The notes beneath the pieces are model-generated. The model was not told the DNA's origin, did not search any database, and saw only the letters and a list, made by a program, of their open reading frames with translations. From positions 1 to 19,719 of the forward strand of contig URCR01000052.1 of NCBI GenBank assembly GCA_900546325.1: a DNA stretch of 19,719 nucleotides, written 5' to 3'. A program made the translations under genes and the position numbers. This DNA comes from an uncultured Lachnospiraceae bacterium (GTDB taxonomy: Bacteria > Bacillota > Clostridia > Lachnospirales > Lachnospiraceae). This document shows, piece after piece, positions 7,736-14,283 of this stretch. The stretch's first letter is position 1, and every line of letters starts with the position of its first letter.

Positions 7736-9151
7736 ATGCGCAGCACTTTGTACTTAAAATTCATCAGCATTTATCTGATCTTCGGATTCCTCTGCCTGTT
7801 CACAGTCGCCACACTCACCCATGAGCTGACGATCTCCGGTCTGGAAGAGGATACTTCTGATACACTTTATAAGGAGGCGACCTTGCTCGCCAATGATTAC
7901 CTGACCGGGTATTTTACCGACGATCTGACACTTTCCGACATTCACACACAGTTAGACGGTATGTCCACCTATCTGCATGCGTCGGCATGGTTCATTGACC
8001 GCACCGGCCAGGTGATTCTCTCTGCCTGCGCAGATGAAATGCCGGTTCCTCCTTCCGAACTCCCTGACTTTGATCCTGCCGAAAATGGCAGTTCCAAATA
8101 TCTGCTCGGAACCTACCACGGCGTCTTTGATGAGACAGTCATCACCGTGATCGCTCCGGTTACCCAGGGATTTACAACGAAAGGATACCTGCTGCTTCAC
8201 AAGCCATACGAGGATCTTGAACAGCAGACTTCTTCTCTGCTGCGAAATGTATACATTACGATTGTGTTCATCTATATTTTATCCTTCTGCATCCTGCTGG
8301 CATTTCACTTTTTTATTTACCAGCCGCTGCGGAAGATCACAGAGGCTGCTACCCAGTATGCCTCCGGCAATCTGACTTATGAGATCCCTGTGCGGACGGA
8401 AGACGAGATGGGTTATCTGTCCGCCTCCCTGAACTATATGGCAGCGCAGCTCAAAGATATGGAAGACTACCAGAAGAAATTCATTGCCAATGTCTCCCAC
8501 GACTTCCGCTCTCCGCTCACATCCATCAAAGGATATGTGGAGGCGATCGTGGATGGAACAATCCCGCAGGAGCTTCAGGGAAAATATTTGAACATCATTC
8601 TGTTTGAGACCGAGCGCCTGACGGATCTGACAAAAGATTTGCTGACATTAAATGAATTTGATACCAAAGATCTTCTGCTTGACAAGACAAACTTCAATCT
8701 GCACGATACGATCAAACACACTGCCGCTTCCTTTGAAGGAACTTGCACCTCCAAGAAGATTTCGATCGAACTGCTCTTTGATCCGCGCGTGGAAAATGTC
8801 TTTGCCGACCGCGGCAAGATTCAGCAGGTCTTATACAACCTGTTGGACAATGCGATCAAATTCAGTAACCCGGATTCTTCCATCGTGATCGAGACGACTG
8901 AGCGCAATGGCAAAGTATTCGTCTCCGTCAAAGACTCCGGAATCGGAATTCCGAAGAAAAGTCTCACAAAAGTGTGGGAGCGTTTCTATAAGAGCGATCT
9001 CTCCCGCGGAAAAGACAAAAAAGGAACCGGTCTCGGGCTTGCGATCGTCAAGGAGATCATTCAGGCACACGGGGAAAATATCAACGTCATCAGCACCGAA
9101 GGGGTCGGCACAGAATTTATTTTCTCACTGACAAAAAGCAGTGAAAATTAG
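7736..9151 (+). CDS. Membrane sensor histidine kinase (HAMP-HisKA-HATPase)
   Basis: A 471-residue partner of the preceding response regulator. Two membrane segments (about 8-28 and 171-194) enclose an extracytoplasmic sensor region of about 140 residues with no recognised ligand motif. A HAMP linker follows (about 195-245). The HisKA dimerisation domain has H255 in N-V-S-H-D-F-R-S-P-L-T as the phosphorylated residue. The HATPase domain shows an N box (L-L-D-N-A-I-K-F), the G1 box D-S-G-I-G-I-P and the G2 box G-T-G-L-G-L-A-I-V. The Asp after His (H-D rather than H-E) is common in Gram-positive kinases. The ribosome site GAGGTGA lies inside the end of the regulator gene. The signal sensed cannot be inferred. 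Confidence 0.93.
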   Translation: MRSTLYLKFISIYLIFGFLCLFTVATLTHELTISGLEEDTSDTLYKEATLLANDYLTGYFTDDLTLSDIHTQLDGMSTYLHASAWFIDRTGQVILSACADEMPVPPSELPDFDPAENGSSKYLLGTYHGVFDETVITVIAPVTQGFTTKGYLLLHKPYEDLEQQTSSLLRNVYITIVFIYILSFCILLAFHFFIYQPLRKITEAATQYASGNLTYEIPVRTEDEMGYLSASLNYMAAQLKDMEDYQKKFIANVSHDFRSPLTSIKGYVEAIVDGTIPQELQGKYLNIILFETERLTDLTKDLLTLNEFDTKDLLLDKTNFNLHDTIKHTAASFEGTCTSKKISIELLFDPRVENVFADRGKIQQVLYNLLDNAIKFSNPDSSIVIETTERNGKVFVSVKDSGIGIPKKSLTKVWERFYKSDLSRGKDKKGTGLGLAIVKEIIQAHGENINVISTEGVGTEFIFSLTKSSEN

Positions 9152-9248
9152 TTTCTTCCTTACACAAAAAGTTTCTTTGAAAATCCAAAGTCACTGACAA
9201 TTCTTATCAGAAATACCTGTCCACCACACACAGATATGGGAGGATTTT

Positions 9249-10151
9249 ATGATTGAAGTATTATTTGGCGAAAGCGAAGCCGCCTCCATGAAGGTGGCAA
9301 AAAGTACCGTCATGTCCATCAAAGCAGACGGCCCTACTTCTATATTTACCGCCGGAAAAAAGCAGCCGCCACTGTGCGAACCTTCCGGCTGGATTGAGGG
9401 AACCTCCGCAGAAGTGATCTGCCTTGGCTTCCAGCTTGATATCGGAAATATTCAAGAAGAACCCGACAGTCCCTACCGAAAGAAATTGCTTGATTCCCTC
9501 TATTCCTATCATCGTCAGATACCAGCAACACTCCAGAAAGAACTGGATACGGAACTGCATCGGCAAAGTTCACGTTTTGGAAAAGAACTGCGCCGTCTTC
9601 TCCATTTTCTGAAAGAAGGTGAACCGATCCGCATCTGGTACAGCGAGGTGCCTTATTCTCTCTGCGGGTTCTATCATTTATGTAGTATCTTATGGCACTA
9701 TGAAAATGAAGTCTGTGTCGTAAAACTCCCGGAATACCGAGTCCATACAGACACCATCATCATCCCACAAGGCTGGGGCGATGTCGCCGCTGACGAATTT
9801 GCAGGATATCTGCCCCACGAACGTCTGCTTTCTCACAACGAACAGCGACGTTGTGCCCATCTTTGGAATAAACTCCGAAGCGACAACAGTCCACTTCGTA
9901 CCGTCATCAACGGCAGGTTGTGCGGTGTTCCGGAATCTTTCTATGACTTTCTGATCTGGAAACATCTCACCACAGAGCCGATCAAAGTGGCAAGACTGAT
10001 CGGGGAACTTTTAGGAACCTATCAACTTGGGATCAGCGATACCTGGTATGCAAAAAGGATTGATGCTTTCATTGCAGAAGGGAAAATTGAGATCATAGAA
10101 GATTCCGAGAATAAATACGCGAGGGTCATTGCATTGCGAGAAAATGTGTAG
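9249..10151 (+). CDS. DUF1835/DUF3658 domain protein
   Basis: A 300-residue soluble protein with no signal peptide. The start M-I-E-V-L-F-G-E-S-E-A-A-S-M-K, the central R-I-W-Y-S-E-V-P-Y-S-L-C-G-F-Y block (about 128-142) and the C-terminal W-Y-A-K-R-I-D-A-F-I segment followed by E-D-S-E-N-K-Y-A-R match my memory of DUF1835 plus DUF3658 proteins common in Firmicutes. Their function is not established. GGAGG lies 6 nt before the ATG. The gene starts 97 nt after the kinase gene with no strong terminator between, so it may belong to that transcription unit, though a link to the two-component system is not shown. A terminator follows at 10199. Confidence 0.8.
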   Translation: MIEVLFGESEAASMKVAKSTVMSIKADGPTSIFTAGKKQPPLCEPSGWIEGTSAEVICLGFQLDIGNIQEEPDSPYRKKLLDSLYSYHRQIPATLQKELDTELHRQSSRFGKELRRLLHFLKEGEPIRIWYSEVPYSLCGFYHLCSILWHYENEVCVVKLPEYRVHTDTIIIPQGWGDVAADEFAGYLPHERLLSHNEQRRCAHLWNKLRSDNSPLRTVINGRLCGVPESFYDFLIWKHLTTEPIKVARLIGELLGTYQLGISDTWYAKRIDAFIAEGKIEIIEDSENKYARVIALRENV

Positions 10152-10198
10152 CATAAATTTTTTATACCTGATAAAAAAGAACTCTGTTTTTAATCATC

Positions 10199-10228
10199 TG
10201 CCGTTCAGAAATGAGCGGCATTTTCTTT
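10199..10228 (+). terminator. Rho-independent terminator after the DUF1835 gene
   Basis: TGCCGTTC (10199-10206) pairs with GAGCGGCA (10213-10220) through 8 bp, including one G-U pair, around the loop AGAAAT. TTTTCTTT follows directly. It lies about 50 nt past the stop codon. Confidence 0.8.
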
Positions 10229-10301
10229 GCAACGATCTCGATTACAAAACAGGACTTTCATTTGCAAAACGAGACTCTAGGGTTACAAACGGGATTCTCA
10301 A
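10227..10301 (+). repeat. Three to four imperfect ~20-bp tandem repeats
   Basis: Units starting at 10243, 10262 and 10283 follow the pattern TTRCAAAAC-RRGACTYTCA, with a weaker unit at 10227 (TTGCAACGATCTCGA). The spacing of about 20 bp is two helical turns. The cluster lies between the terminator and the promoter of the DUF2975 gene. It may be an array of regulator-binding sites, an iteron-like cluster or a remnant of a repetitive coding tail. No open frame of value covers it. Confidence 0.45.
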
Positions 10302-10364
10302 CTTGCTATTTACCCTTCCTTTCAACAAAAGCCCCTGATTTTAATGTTTATCATTAAATATTAG

Positions 10365-10393
10365 TTGAAAAAGATTAATTTCTGTTCTATAAT
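10365..10393 (+). promoter_or_regulatory. Sigma-A promoter of the DUF2975-HTH pair
   Basis: TTGAAA (10365-10370), a 17-nt spacer and a perfect TATAAT (10388-10393) form a near-consensus promoter. The start would be near 10400, giving a leader of about 125 nt before the ATG at 10527. Confidence 0.8.
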
Positions 10394-10403
10394 AGACTTC
10401 ATA

Positions 10404-10438
10404 GTTCAGATACCGTTCTAGTATTATAAGAACTGAAC
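10404..10438 (+). promoter_or_regulatory. Hairpin at the predicted transcript start
   Basis: GTTCA (10404-10408) pairs with TGAAC (10434-10438), and GTTCT (10415-10419) with AGAAC (10429-10433), with a one-sided bulge. It begins within a few bases of the predicted start site. It could stabilise the leader or act as an operator for the HTH protein encoded downstream. The role is unproven. Confidence 0.4.
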
Positions 10439-10526
10439 ACGCAGGAAGGAATGCCCGTCTTCTGAATTTTTCTGACTTGTATCTCTTTCTTATCTACCTG
10501 CTTTACACAGAAAGGAGTCTTGTATT

Positions 10527-11033
10527 ATGAAACAACCAGCTTTACAAAAAACTGCCCGCTTCTTATCCCATCTTCTGACGGCCGGATGTGTAGTCATGGG
10601 AATCCTATGTGTTCTTCTGTCACTCGGAATCCTCTCGTTTATAGCACTTCCATTCATCGCACCGAAGTATTATCAGGAATTCTGTAACATTTCTCTGCGT
10701 TTAGGACAGTTGTTACAGTATTCTGACATTGTTTTTTTCTTCCTCTGCTGCCTTGGAACATTCCTCTGCATCTTTCTTGCACTTTACTATGCAAAAAAGA
10801 TCTTTGCCTGCATCAGTACCGGATGTTCTCCATTTACAACTAAGACTGCCCGGCAGATCCGCAAAATCGCCTGTTGCATCATTGTTTGTGTAGTTTTCTC
10901 AGTTCTGTCTGTTTTTAAATCAGATTTCGCTTCCGTTTTCCTCTGTGGTGTGTTTGCTTTGATCTTATTTTGCATTTCACTGATTTTTGATTATGGCGCT
11001 GAACTGCAGCAGGAAATTGACGAGACCTTATAA
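10527..11033 (+). CDS. DUF2975 family membrane protein
   Basis: A 168-residue integral membrane protein with four hydrophobic segments (about 13-45, 66-90, 110-128 and 132-153) and an acidic C-terminal tail. Size, topology and the conserved gene order with a small YozG-like HTH protein match the DUF2975 family, whose function is unknown. AAAGGAG lies 9 nt before the ATG. The stop is 11 nt before the HTH gene, whose own ribosome site (AAGGAG) overlaps the end of this one. The pair is therefore an operon under the promoter at 10365. A role as membrane partner of the regulator is inference from pairing only. Confidence 0.8.
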   Translation: MKQPALQKTARFLSHLLTAGCVVMGILCVLLSLGILSFIALPFIAPKYYQEFCNISLRLGQLLQYSDIVFFFLCCLGTFLCIFLALYYAKKIFACISTGCSPFTTKTARQIRKIACCIIVCVVFSVLSVFKSDFASVFLCGVFALILFCISLIFDYGAELQQEIDETL

Positions 11034-11044
11034 GGAGTAAAACG

Positions 11045-11275
11045 ATGGCTATTATTTTAAGACTGGACCGCGTCATGGCGGACCGAAAGATGAGTTTAAA
11101 AGAATTATCTGAGCGGGTTGGCGTTGCAAATGTCAATCTTTCCAAAATCAAAACCGGGAAAGTAAGTGCAATCCGCTTTTCTACCTTGAACGCGATCTGT
11201 GAAGTACTGAACTGCCAGCCCGGAGATCTCTTAGAATACGAACCGGCTACCGAGGAGCCAGAAAAAGCTGAATAA
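11045..11275 (+). CDS. YozG-like Cro/C1-type HTH regulator
   Basis: A 76-residue protein made almost entirely of one Xre/Cro helix-turn-helix domain: M-S-L-K-E-L-S-E-R-V-G-V-A-N-V-N-L-S-K-I (about 17-36) followed by R-F-S-T-L-N-A-I-C-E-V-L and the typical C-Q-P-G-D-L-L-E-Y close. A short acidic tail ends it. It resembles B. subtilis YozG, which is likewise found beside a DUF2975 gene. It probably binds DNA near its own promoter; the leader hairpin at 10404 or the repeats at 10227 are candidate sites. AAGGAG is 7-8 nt before the ATG. Confidence 0.88.
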   Translation: MAIILRLDRVMADRKMSLKELSERVGVANVNLSKIKTGKVSAIRFSTLNAICEVLNCQPGDLLEYEPATEEPEKAE

Positions 11276-11343
11276 GTCATGTCCAAACCTATTCTGTCTC
11301 ACAGATAAATAAACGATAAAACATCAATACAAAGTCTAATATC

Positions 11344-11377
11344 TTTCCCTAACGTTAAAATTCAAAAATTAGGGAAA
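11344..11377. repeat. 9-bp inverted repeat after the HTH gene
   Basis: TTTCCCTAA (11344-11352) and TTAGGGAAA (11369-11377) form perfect arms around a 16-nt AT-rich loop. No U-tract follows on either strand, so a terminator role is uncertain. It lies about 70 nt past the HTH stop. The rest of 11276-11483 holds no gene that I can support. Confidence 0.4.
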
Positions 11378-11472
11378 CATCATCCCGGGTTCCTAGAGTC
11401 TGAATATTTTGGTTACATTTCCACTATACTTAAATAGTTCTATCGTATTGGCACAATCATTTTCAAACTATT

Positions 11473-11501
11473 CTTTATCCTGACTAAATGTCGGGATAAA
11501 G
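11473..11501. repeat. 12-bp hairpin over the end of IS630 remnant A
   Basis: CTTTATCCTGAC (11473-11484) pairs with GTCGGGATAAAG (11490-11501), with one wobble, around the loop TAAAT. On the minus strand it spans the stop codon of the transposase remnant (L-Y-P-D-I-stop). It may have been the element's transcription terminator. Confidence 0.5.
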
Positions 11502-12362
11502 GGAAGCCAATTTAATGCGTGCATCCTTTGTTGCAAATTACCAGTTTACTTTGTCTTCACGGCGATTATGATTATATTCATGCTGCGAGTTCTGAACGCA
11601 CTTCCTCAATGGATACAATCCTTTGTGATAAACACTGATGTCATTACATTGAGTTCAATCTCAGTAATATTAAGCCAACTGCCATGTTTGGGAATATAAT
11701 GTATCTCCAGTTTCCTGACAATACTTCTTGCTTCCTACAGTGAGAATGACTGATATAAAAATGCTGATCAATGCTCATGCACACTAATATGATGCCTGCC
11801 AACAAGTCCTTCTACAAAAACGAAGATACTATAGGTTCCATTTCGTTTATATTCAGAATCAACTTTCTTGTTGTTACCAGAATTCCTTACCCAAGACTCT
11901 CTGGTTTCACCCAAAAGCTAATAATGCTTTTCGCCATACAGACAATAGAAATAGCTGGATTGTAAGGAATTTCATAAACATCAAGGATATCTTTCATGTA
12001 TGCTGCAAATTCAACATCCGCTTTGCCGGGGAGGCACCAGTAGTCACTACGGTCAGGTCGAAATTTGCTTTTTTAGAGAGCGCCGATGGATTCTCTGCTA
12101 ATAGATTCTTCCAACTTAACCTTCATTCGTTTTTCAAGAAGGCATATTATCCAACGACTATGCCCTTCAGGAACTGACCCACAGACGATTTCAATTATTT
12201 TTGCTTCCGTCCTGCCATCTACCTTCCGGCGGGCGTTATCGGAATTGATATTTCTGTTGATTTTTAAAGCTACACCAATTCCTCCGGAAGCAAAAGTTTC
12301 ACGGCTTTAGCAATCTTTGCACTGCTAACATTTCATACTGACATACATTGGTCGTAAGTTAA
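11484..12362 (-). pseudogene. Degraded IS630-family transposase, remnant A
   Basis: Pieces of one IS630 transposase can be read on the minus strand across several frames. From the N-terminus they are L-T-Y-D-Q-C-M-S, a helix-turn-helix piece (S-S-A-K-I-A-K-A-V-K), then A-R-R-K-V-D-G-R-T-E-A-K-I-I-E-I and G-H-S-R-W, followed by an in-frame TAA. Next come D-Y-W-C-L-P and V-Y-E-I-P-Y-N-P, then the late H-Y-I-P-K-H-G-S-W-L-N and D-A-R-I-K-L-A-S-L-Y-P-D-I. The stretch between V-H-E-H and the R-K-L-E-I-H-Y segment is missing, which removes the second catalytic Asp region (about 45 residues). At least three frameshifts and several stops are present. The element is dead. Outer boundaries are approximate; terminal repeats were not found. 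Confidence 0.85.
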
Positions 12363-12390
12363 AGCTGGCCGATGATCTTCATCAAGATTT

Positions 12391-12880
12391 AAAAGGATTT
12401 GCTTGGATTGGACAAGATTCATAGAGCCGGACTGAATCATGCCCAGATTGCCAACAGTTGTGCGGTCTGTCCATCTACAATTACTAATGCCATCCAAGCT
12501 TATGTTAAAAATAGTATTACTGATACCATTAAGTATGATATCAGTCCGAATTCCAGTGCTGCGCTCCGTAAGTCTGACGGACGGATTGATGTCCATCTGA
12601 TTCAAATTACCTGTATCCCTGTGCCGGAAAGTCATTTCAGATGGACACTACACCTGCTGGAGGAACGGTGCCGGATTGGACTTGAAATCCCAGTCAGCAG
12701 GGAAACCATACGGAGAGTCTTAAAAACAAACTTCTCCCTCACCGCAACGACTACCGGTGTATCCCACTAAAAGAAGACACAGAATTTATAGCCCGCATGG
12801 GAGATTGAACGTAATCAACTGCTGTAAAAGCAAACTGGCAGTTCAAAACCACTGATGCCTGGATAAATCTAAATACAAAT
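12391..12880 (+). pseudogene. Degraded IS630-family transposase, remnant B
   Basis: On the plus strand a frame from about 12391 reads an HTH region (H-A-Q-I-A-N-S-C-A-V-C-P-S-T-I-T), then L-R-K-S-D-G-R-I and F-R-W-T-L-H-L-L-E-E-R, then I-P-V-S-R-E-T-I-R-R-V-L-K-T-N. A one-base shift in the A run at 12722-12726 moves the frame to P-H-R-N-D-Y-R-C-I-P-L-K-E-D-T-E-F-I. A large internal deletion then joins near 12805 to the C-terminal piece A-N-W-Q-F-K-T-T-D-A-W-I (about 12830-12865). The N-terminal ~40 residues and the catalytic core are lost. It differs in sequence from remnant A, so it comes from a different IS630 relative. It ends about 12 nt short of the spoIIID stop. Confidence 0.83.
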
Positions 12881-12883
12881 ATG

Positions 12884-12895
12884 TTAGTGCACTAA
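12884..12895. repeat. 12-bp perfect palindrome over the spoIIID stop codon
   Basis: TTAGTGCACTAA is self-complementary and contains the TAG stop of spoIIID (12892-12894 on the minus strand). It sits at the junction between the gene and IS630 remnant B. It may be chance or part of the insertion junction. Confidence 0.5.
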
Positions 12896-13143
12896 TGCTG
12901 ACGCAGATATTTTTCCCTTGTCGCCATTCCTCCCCGAATATGACGCTCTGATTTGTTCTGATCCAAAACTCTTCTCGCACTTACTGCAAGTGCAGGATTG
13001 ATTTGAAGCAAACGGTCAGTTACATCTTTATGTACCGTACTCTTACTTACTCCAAATTTTTTAGCAGTCTGACGCACTGTTGCATTTTCTTCGATAATAT
13101 AATTTGCAATTGCAGCAGCACGCTCTTCGATATAATCTTTCAT
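12892..13143 (-). CDS. spoIIID: Stage III sporulation transcriptional regulator SpoIIID
   Basis: An 83-residue DNA-binding protein that, in B. subtilis, activates or represses many sigma-E genes in the mother cell. The start M-K-D-Y-I-E-E-R, the helix-turn-helix T-A-K-K-F-G-V-S-K-S-T-V-H-K-D (about 26-40), R-L-L-Q-I-N-P-A-L-A and the basic R-H-I-R-G-G-M-A-T-R-E-K-Y close are characteristic. It is slightly shorter than the 93-residue B. subtilis protein, lacking only the variable tail. AGGGG lies 6-7 nt before the ATG. A sigma-E-like promoter precedes it. The gene looks intact despite lying between transposase debris and an ATPase pseudogene, consistent with selection on it. No terminator is visible downstream; remnant B begins immediately. 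Confidence 0.95.
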   Translation of the reverse strand: MKDYIEERAAAIANYIIEENATVRQTAKKFGVSKSTVHKDVTDRLLQINPALAVSARRVLDQNKSERHIRGGMATREKYLRQH

Positions 13144-13170
13144 GGAAACCCCTGTATAATTTGTTTATAC

Positions 13171-13199
13171 AATGTATGCAGAGCTAAGAGACAGTATGC
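13171..13199 (-). promoter_or_regulatory. Sigma-E-type promoter of spoIIID
   Basis: On the minus strand GCATACT (13193-13199) and CATACATT (13171-13178) are separated by 14 nt. The -10 matches the sigma-E consensus CATACAnT fully, and the -35 matches KMATATT at 6 of 7 positions. It is about 28 nt upstream of the ATG. B. subtilis spoIIID is known to be transcribed by sigma-E, so position and function agree. Confidence 0.65.
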
Positions 13200-13216
13200 G
13201 GAATGTAACACCCCGA

Positions 13217-13636
13217 TTAGTTTATATTTCTTTTGATATCTAGAACAGTACCCTACTTATCTTCGAGATATTGTTTATCAACTTTCGCATCCTTTCGAAC
13301 AGATTCGCCTTTCTCATTTTTAAATTCTACAAGCAAATAAAGCTCTGAGTTTTCCCCATTCCCTTTTGCCACAAACCAAATTTCATCTCTTCTGAACATC
13401 TCACACTACTCATTGTAGATAAATCATGAGAGGTAAATATTAGCTGTGCATGATTCTTATTCACACTTAAATCTGGAAACATATTCATGATATACTTCAA
13501 AAGAATCGGATGAATTTTAGTGTCAAGTTCATCTATCATAAGAACAATTCCTTCTAAAATAAACTCGTTGCAATAAATGGTGTAACACCGAATAATTTTT
13601 GCGTACCACTTGACTCTTCTAACTCTTTACATCCCT
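13217..13636 (-). pseudogene. Truncated, frameshifted AAA-family ATP-binding protein
   Basis: The middle and end of an AAA ATPase of the 'ATP-binding protein' (AAA_15-like) type, spread over three frames. It begins at K-E-L-E-E-S-S-G-T-Q-K-L-F-G, shifts frame to reach the Walker B region I-V-L-M-I-D-E-L-D-T-K-I-H-P, and continues to Q-L-I-F-T-S-H-D-L-S-T-M-S-S. It shifts again to F-R-R-D-E-I-W-F-V-A-K and L-V-E-F-K-N-E-K, and meets a stop in L-E-D-K-stop-G-T-V, where a Tyr codon would be expected. The Walker A half is absent. The 5' edge directly abuts the PLD-like fragment, so a deletion probably removed the N-terminal half. Intact relatives often sit in accessory or defence loci; here it is not functional. 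Confidence 0.8.
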
Positions 13637-14246
13637 ATAATTCTACTGTACTCACCATTGCAATCTCCAAAAGTTCTGCCGCCACCTGATGATTTTTAAT
13701 ACGCATCAAATCATCCCATACATCTACTTTCCCAAGCAGATTCATCCCGCCATGCCATACTAATTCATCATCAATCACAGCAAATCTTTCTTCCGCTTTT
13801 GTTATTACCTCTATCCCTACAGCCTTCATATCCTTGATTAGTTCATAACATATATCAACACTGCCATATACAACTTCTTCCGGATCCGTAGTAATAACCG
13901 TTACATTCATACCCTTTTCTTGTCTTCCTTTTACTAGAAATAATAATCTGTCAATTTTATCCTGACGTATATTTGGACTGGAAATCACAACTGATTTTTC
14001 TGCTTCCACAATATCTTGTTCAAATTTTTCTGTATAATTACCAGAATCATATATCGCGTTAATAATCTGCTTAGACTGTGCTTCTCCTGTCCAAATAGAA
14101 AATCCAGTTTTCTTATAAGTTCTCAATCTTTTCCCATACATTTTATTAAAATACCGCATATGTGAATCAATGTAATCGTACACATAAACCTCTTCTTTTC
14201 TAGGTGTCTTCTTTCTTCCGAAAAAGTATTTGTTACATTTCTCCAA
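13635..14246 (-). CDS. PLD-like domain protein, probably the C-terminal piece of a helicase
   Basis: A 203-residue reading frame starting with TTG (14244-14246). The E-V-Y-V-Y-D-Y-I-D-S-H segment (19-29) and the following PLD-like fold (about 70-195: V-V-I-S-S-P-N-I and F-A-V-I-D-D-E-L-V-W-H-G-G-M-N-L-L-G-K) resemble the tail of large DEAD/DEAH-type helicases in Lachnospiraceae as I recall them. The catalytic H-x-K-x4-D reads E-x-R-x4-D, so phosphodiesterase activity is unlikely. The helicase motor is missing. The best ribosome site (AAGGAG near 14268) is too far from this TTG and better placed for an ATG at 14252-14254 in a different frame. A truncated remnant is therefore more likely than a true small protein. 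It lies 37 nt after the SWIM gene on the same strand. Confidence 0.6.
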   Translation of the reverse strand: MEKCNKYFFGRKKTPRKEEVYVYDYIDSHMRYFNKMYGKRLRTYKKTGFSIWTGEAQSKQIINAIYDSGNYTEKFEQDIVEAEKSVVISSPNIRQDKIDRLLFLVKGRQEKGMNVTVITTDPEEVVYGSVDICYELIKDMKAVGIEVITKAEERFAVIDDELVWHGGMNLLGKVDVWDDLMRIKNHQVAAELLEIAMVSTVEL

Positions 14247-14283
14247 TTTCCCATACTACTATATCTCCTTTTCTCCACACATA

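Noticed and set aside
9152..9248. Terminator or promoter between the kinase and DUF1835 genes
   Set aside because: Only weak 4-5 bp stems (CTTTG/CAAAG, CTGA/TCAG) and no convincing -35/-10 pair were seen, so neither was called.
10227..10301. CRISPR array
   Set aside because: The repeats are imperfect, about 20 bp, contiguous without unique spacers, and no cas genes are present.
10129..10338. A 69-codon plus-strand frame overlapping the DUF1835 stop
   Set aside because: It runs through a clear terminator and the repeat cluster, has no ribosome site, and its translation resembles no protein.
11771..12310. Plus-strand frames of 64-74 codons
   Set aside because: They are antisense to readable pieces of IS630 remnant A.
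12333..12635. A 100-codon minus-strand frame ending in L-T-Y-D-Q-C-M-S-V
   Set aside because: Only its last ~10 residues are real (start of IS630 remnant A). The rest is antisense to remnant B, so it was not called as a gene.
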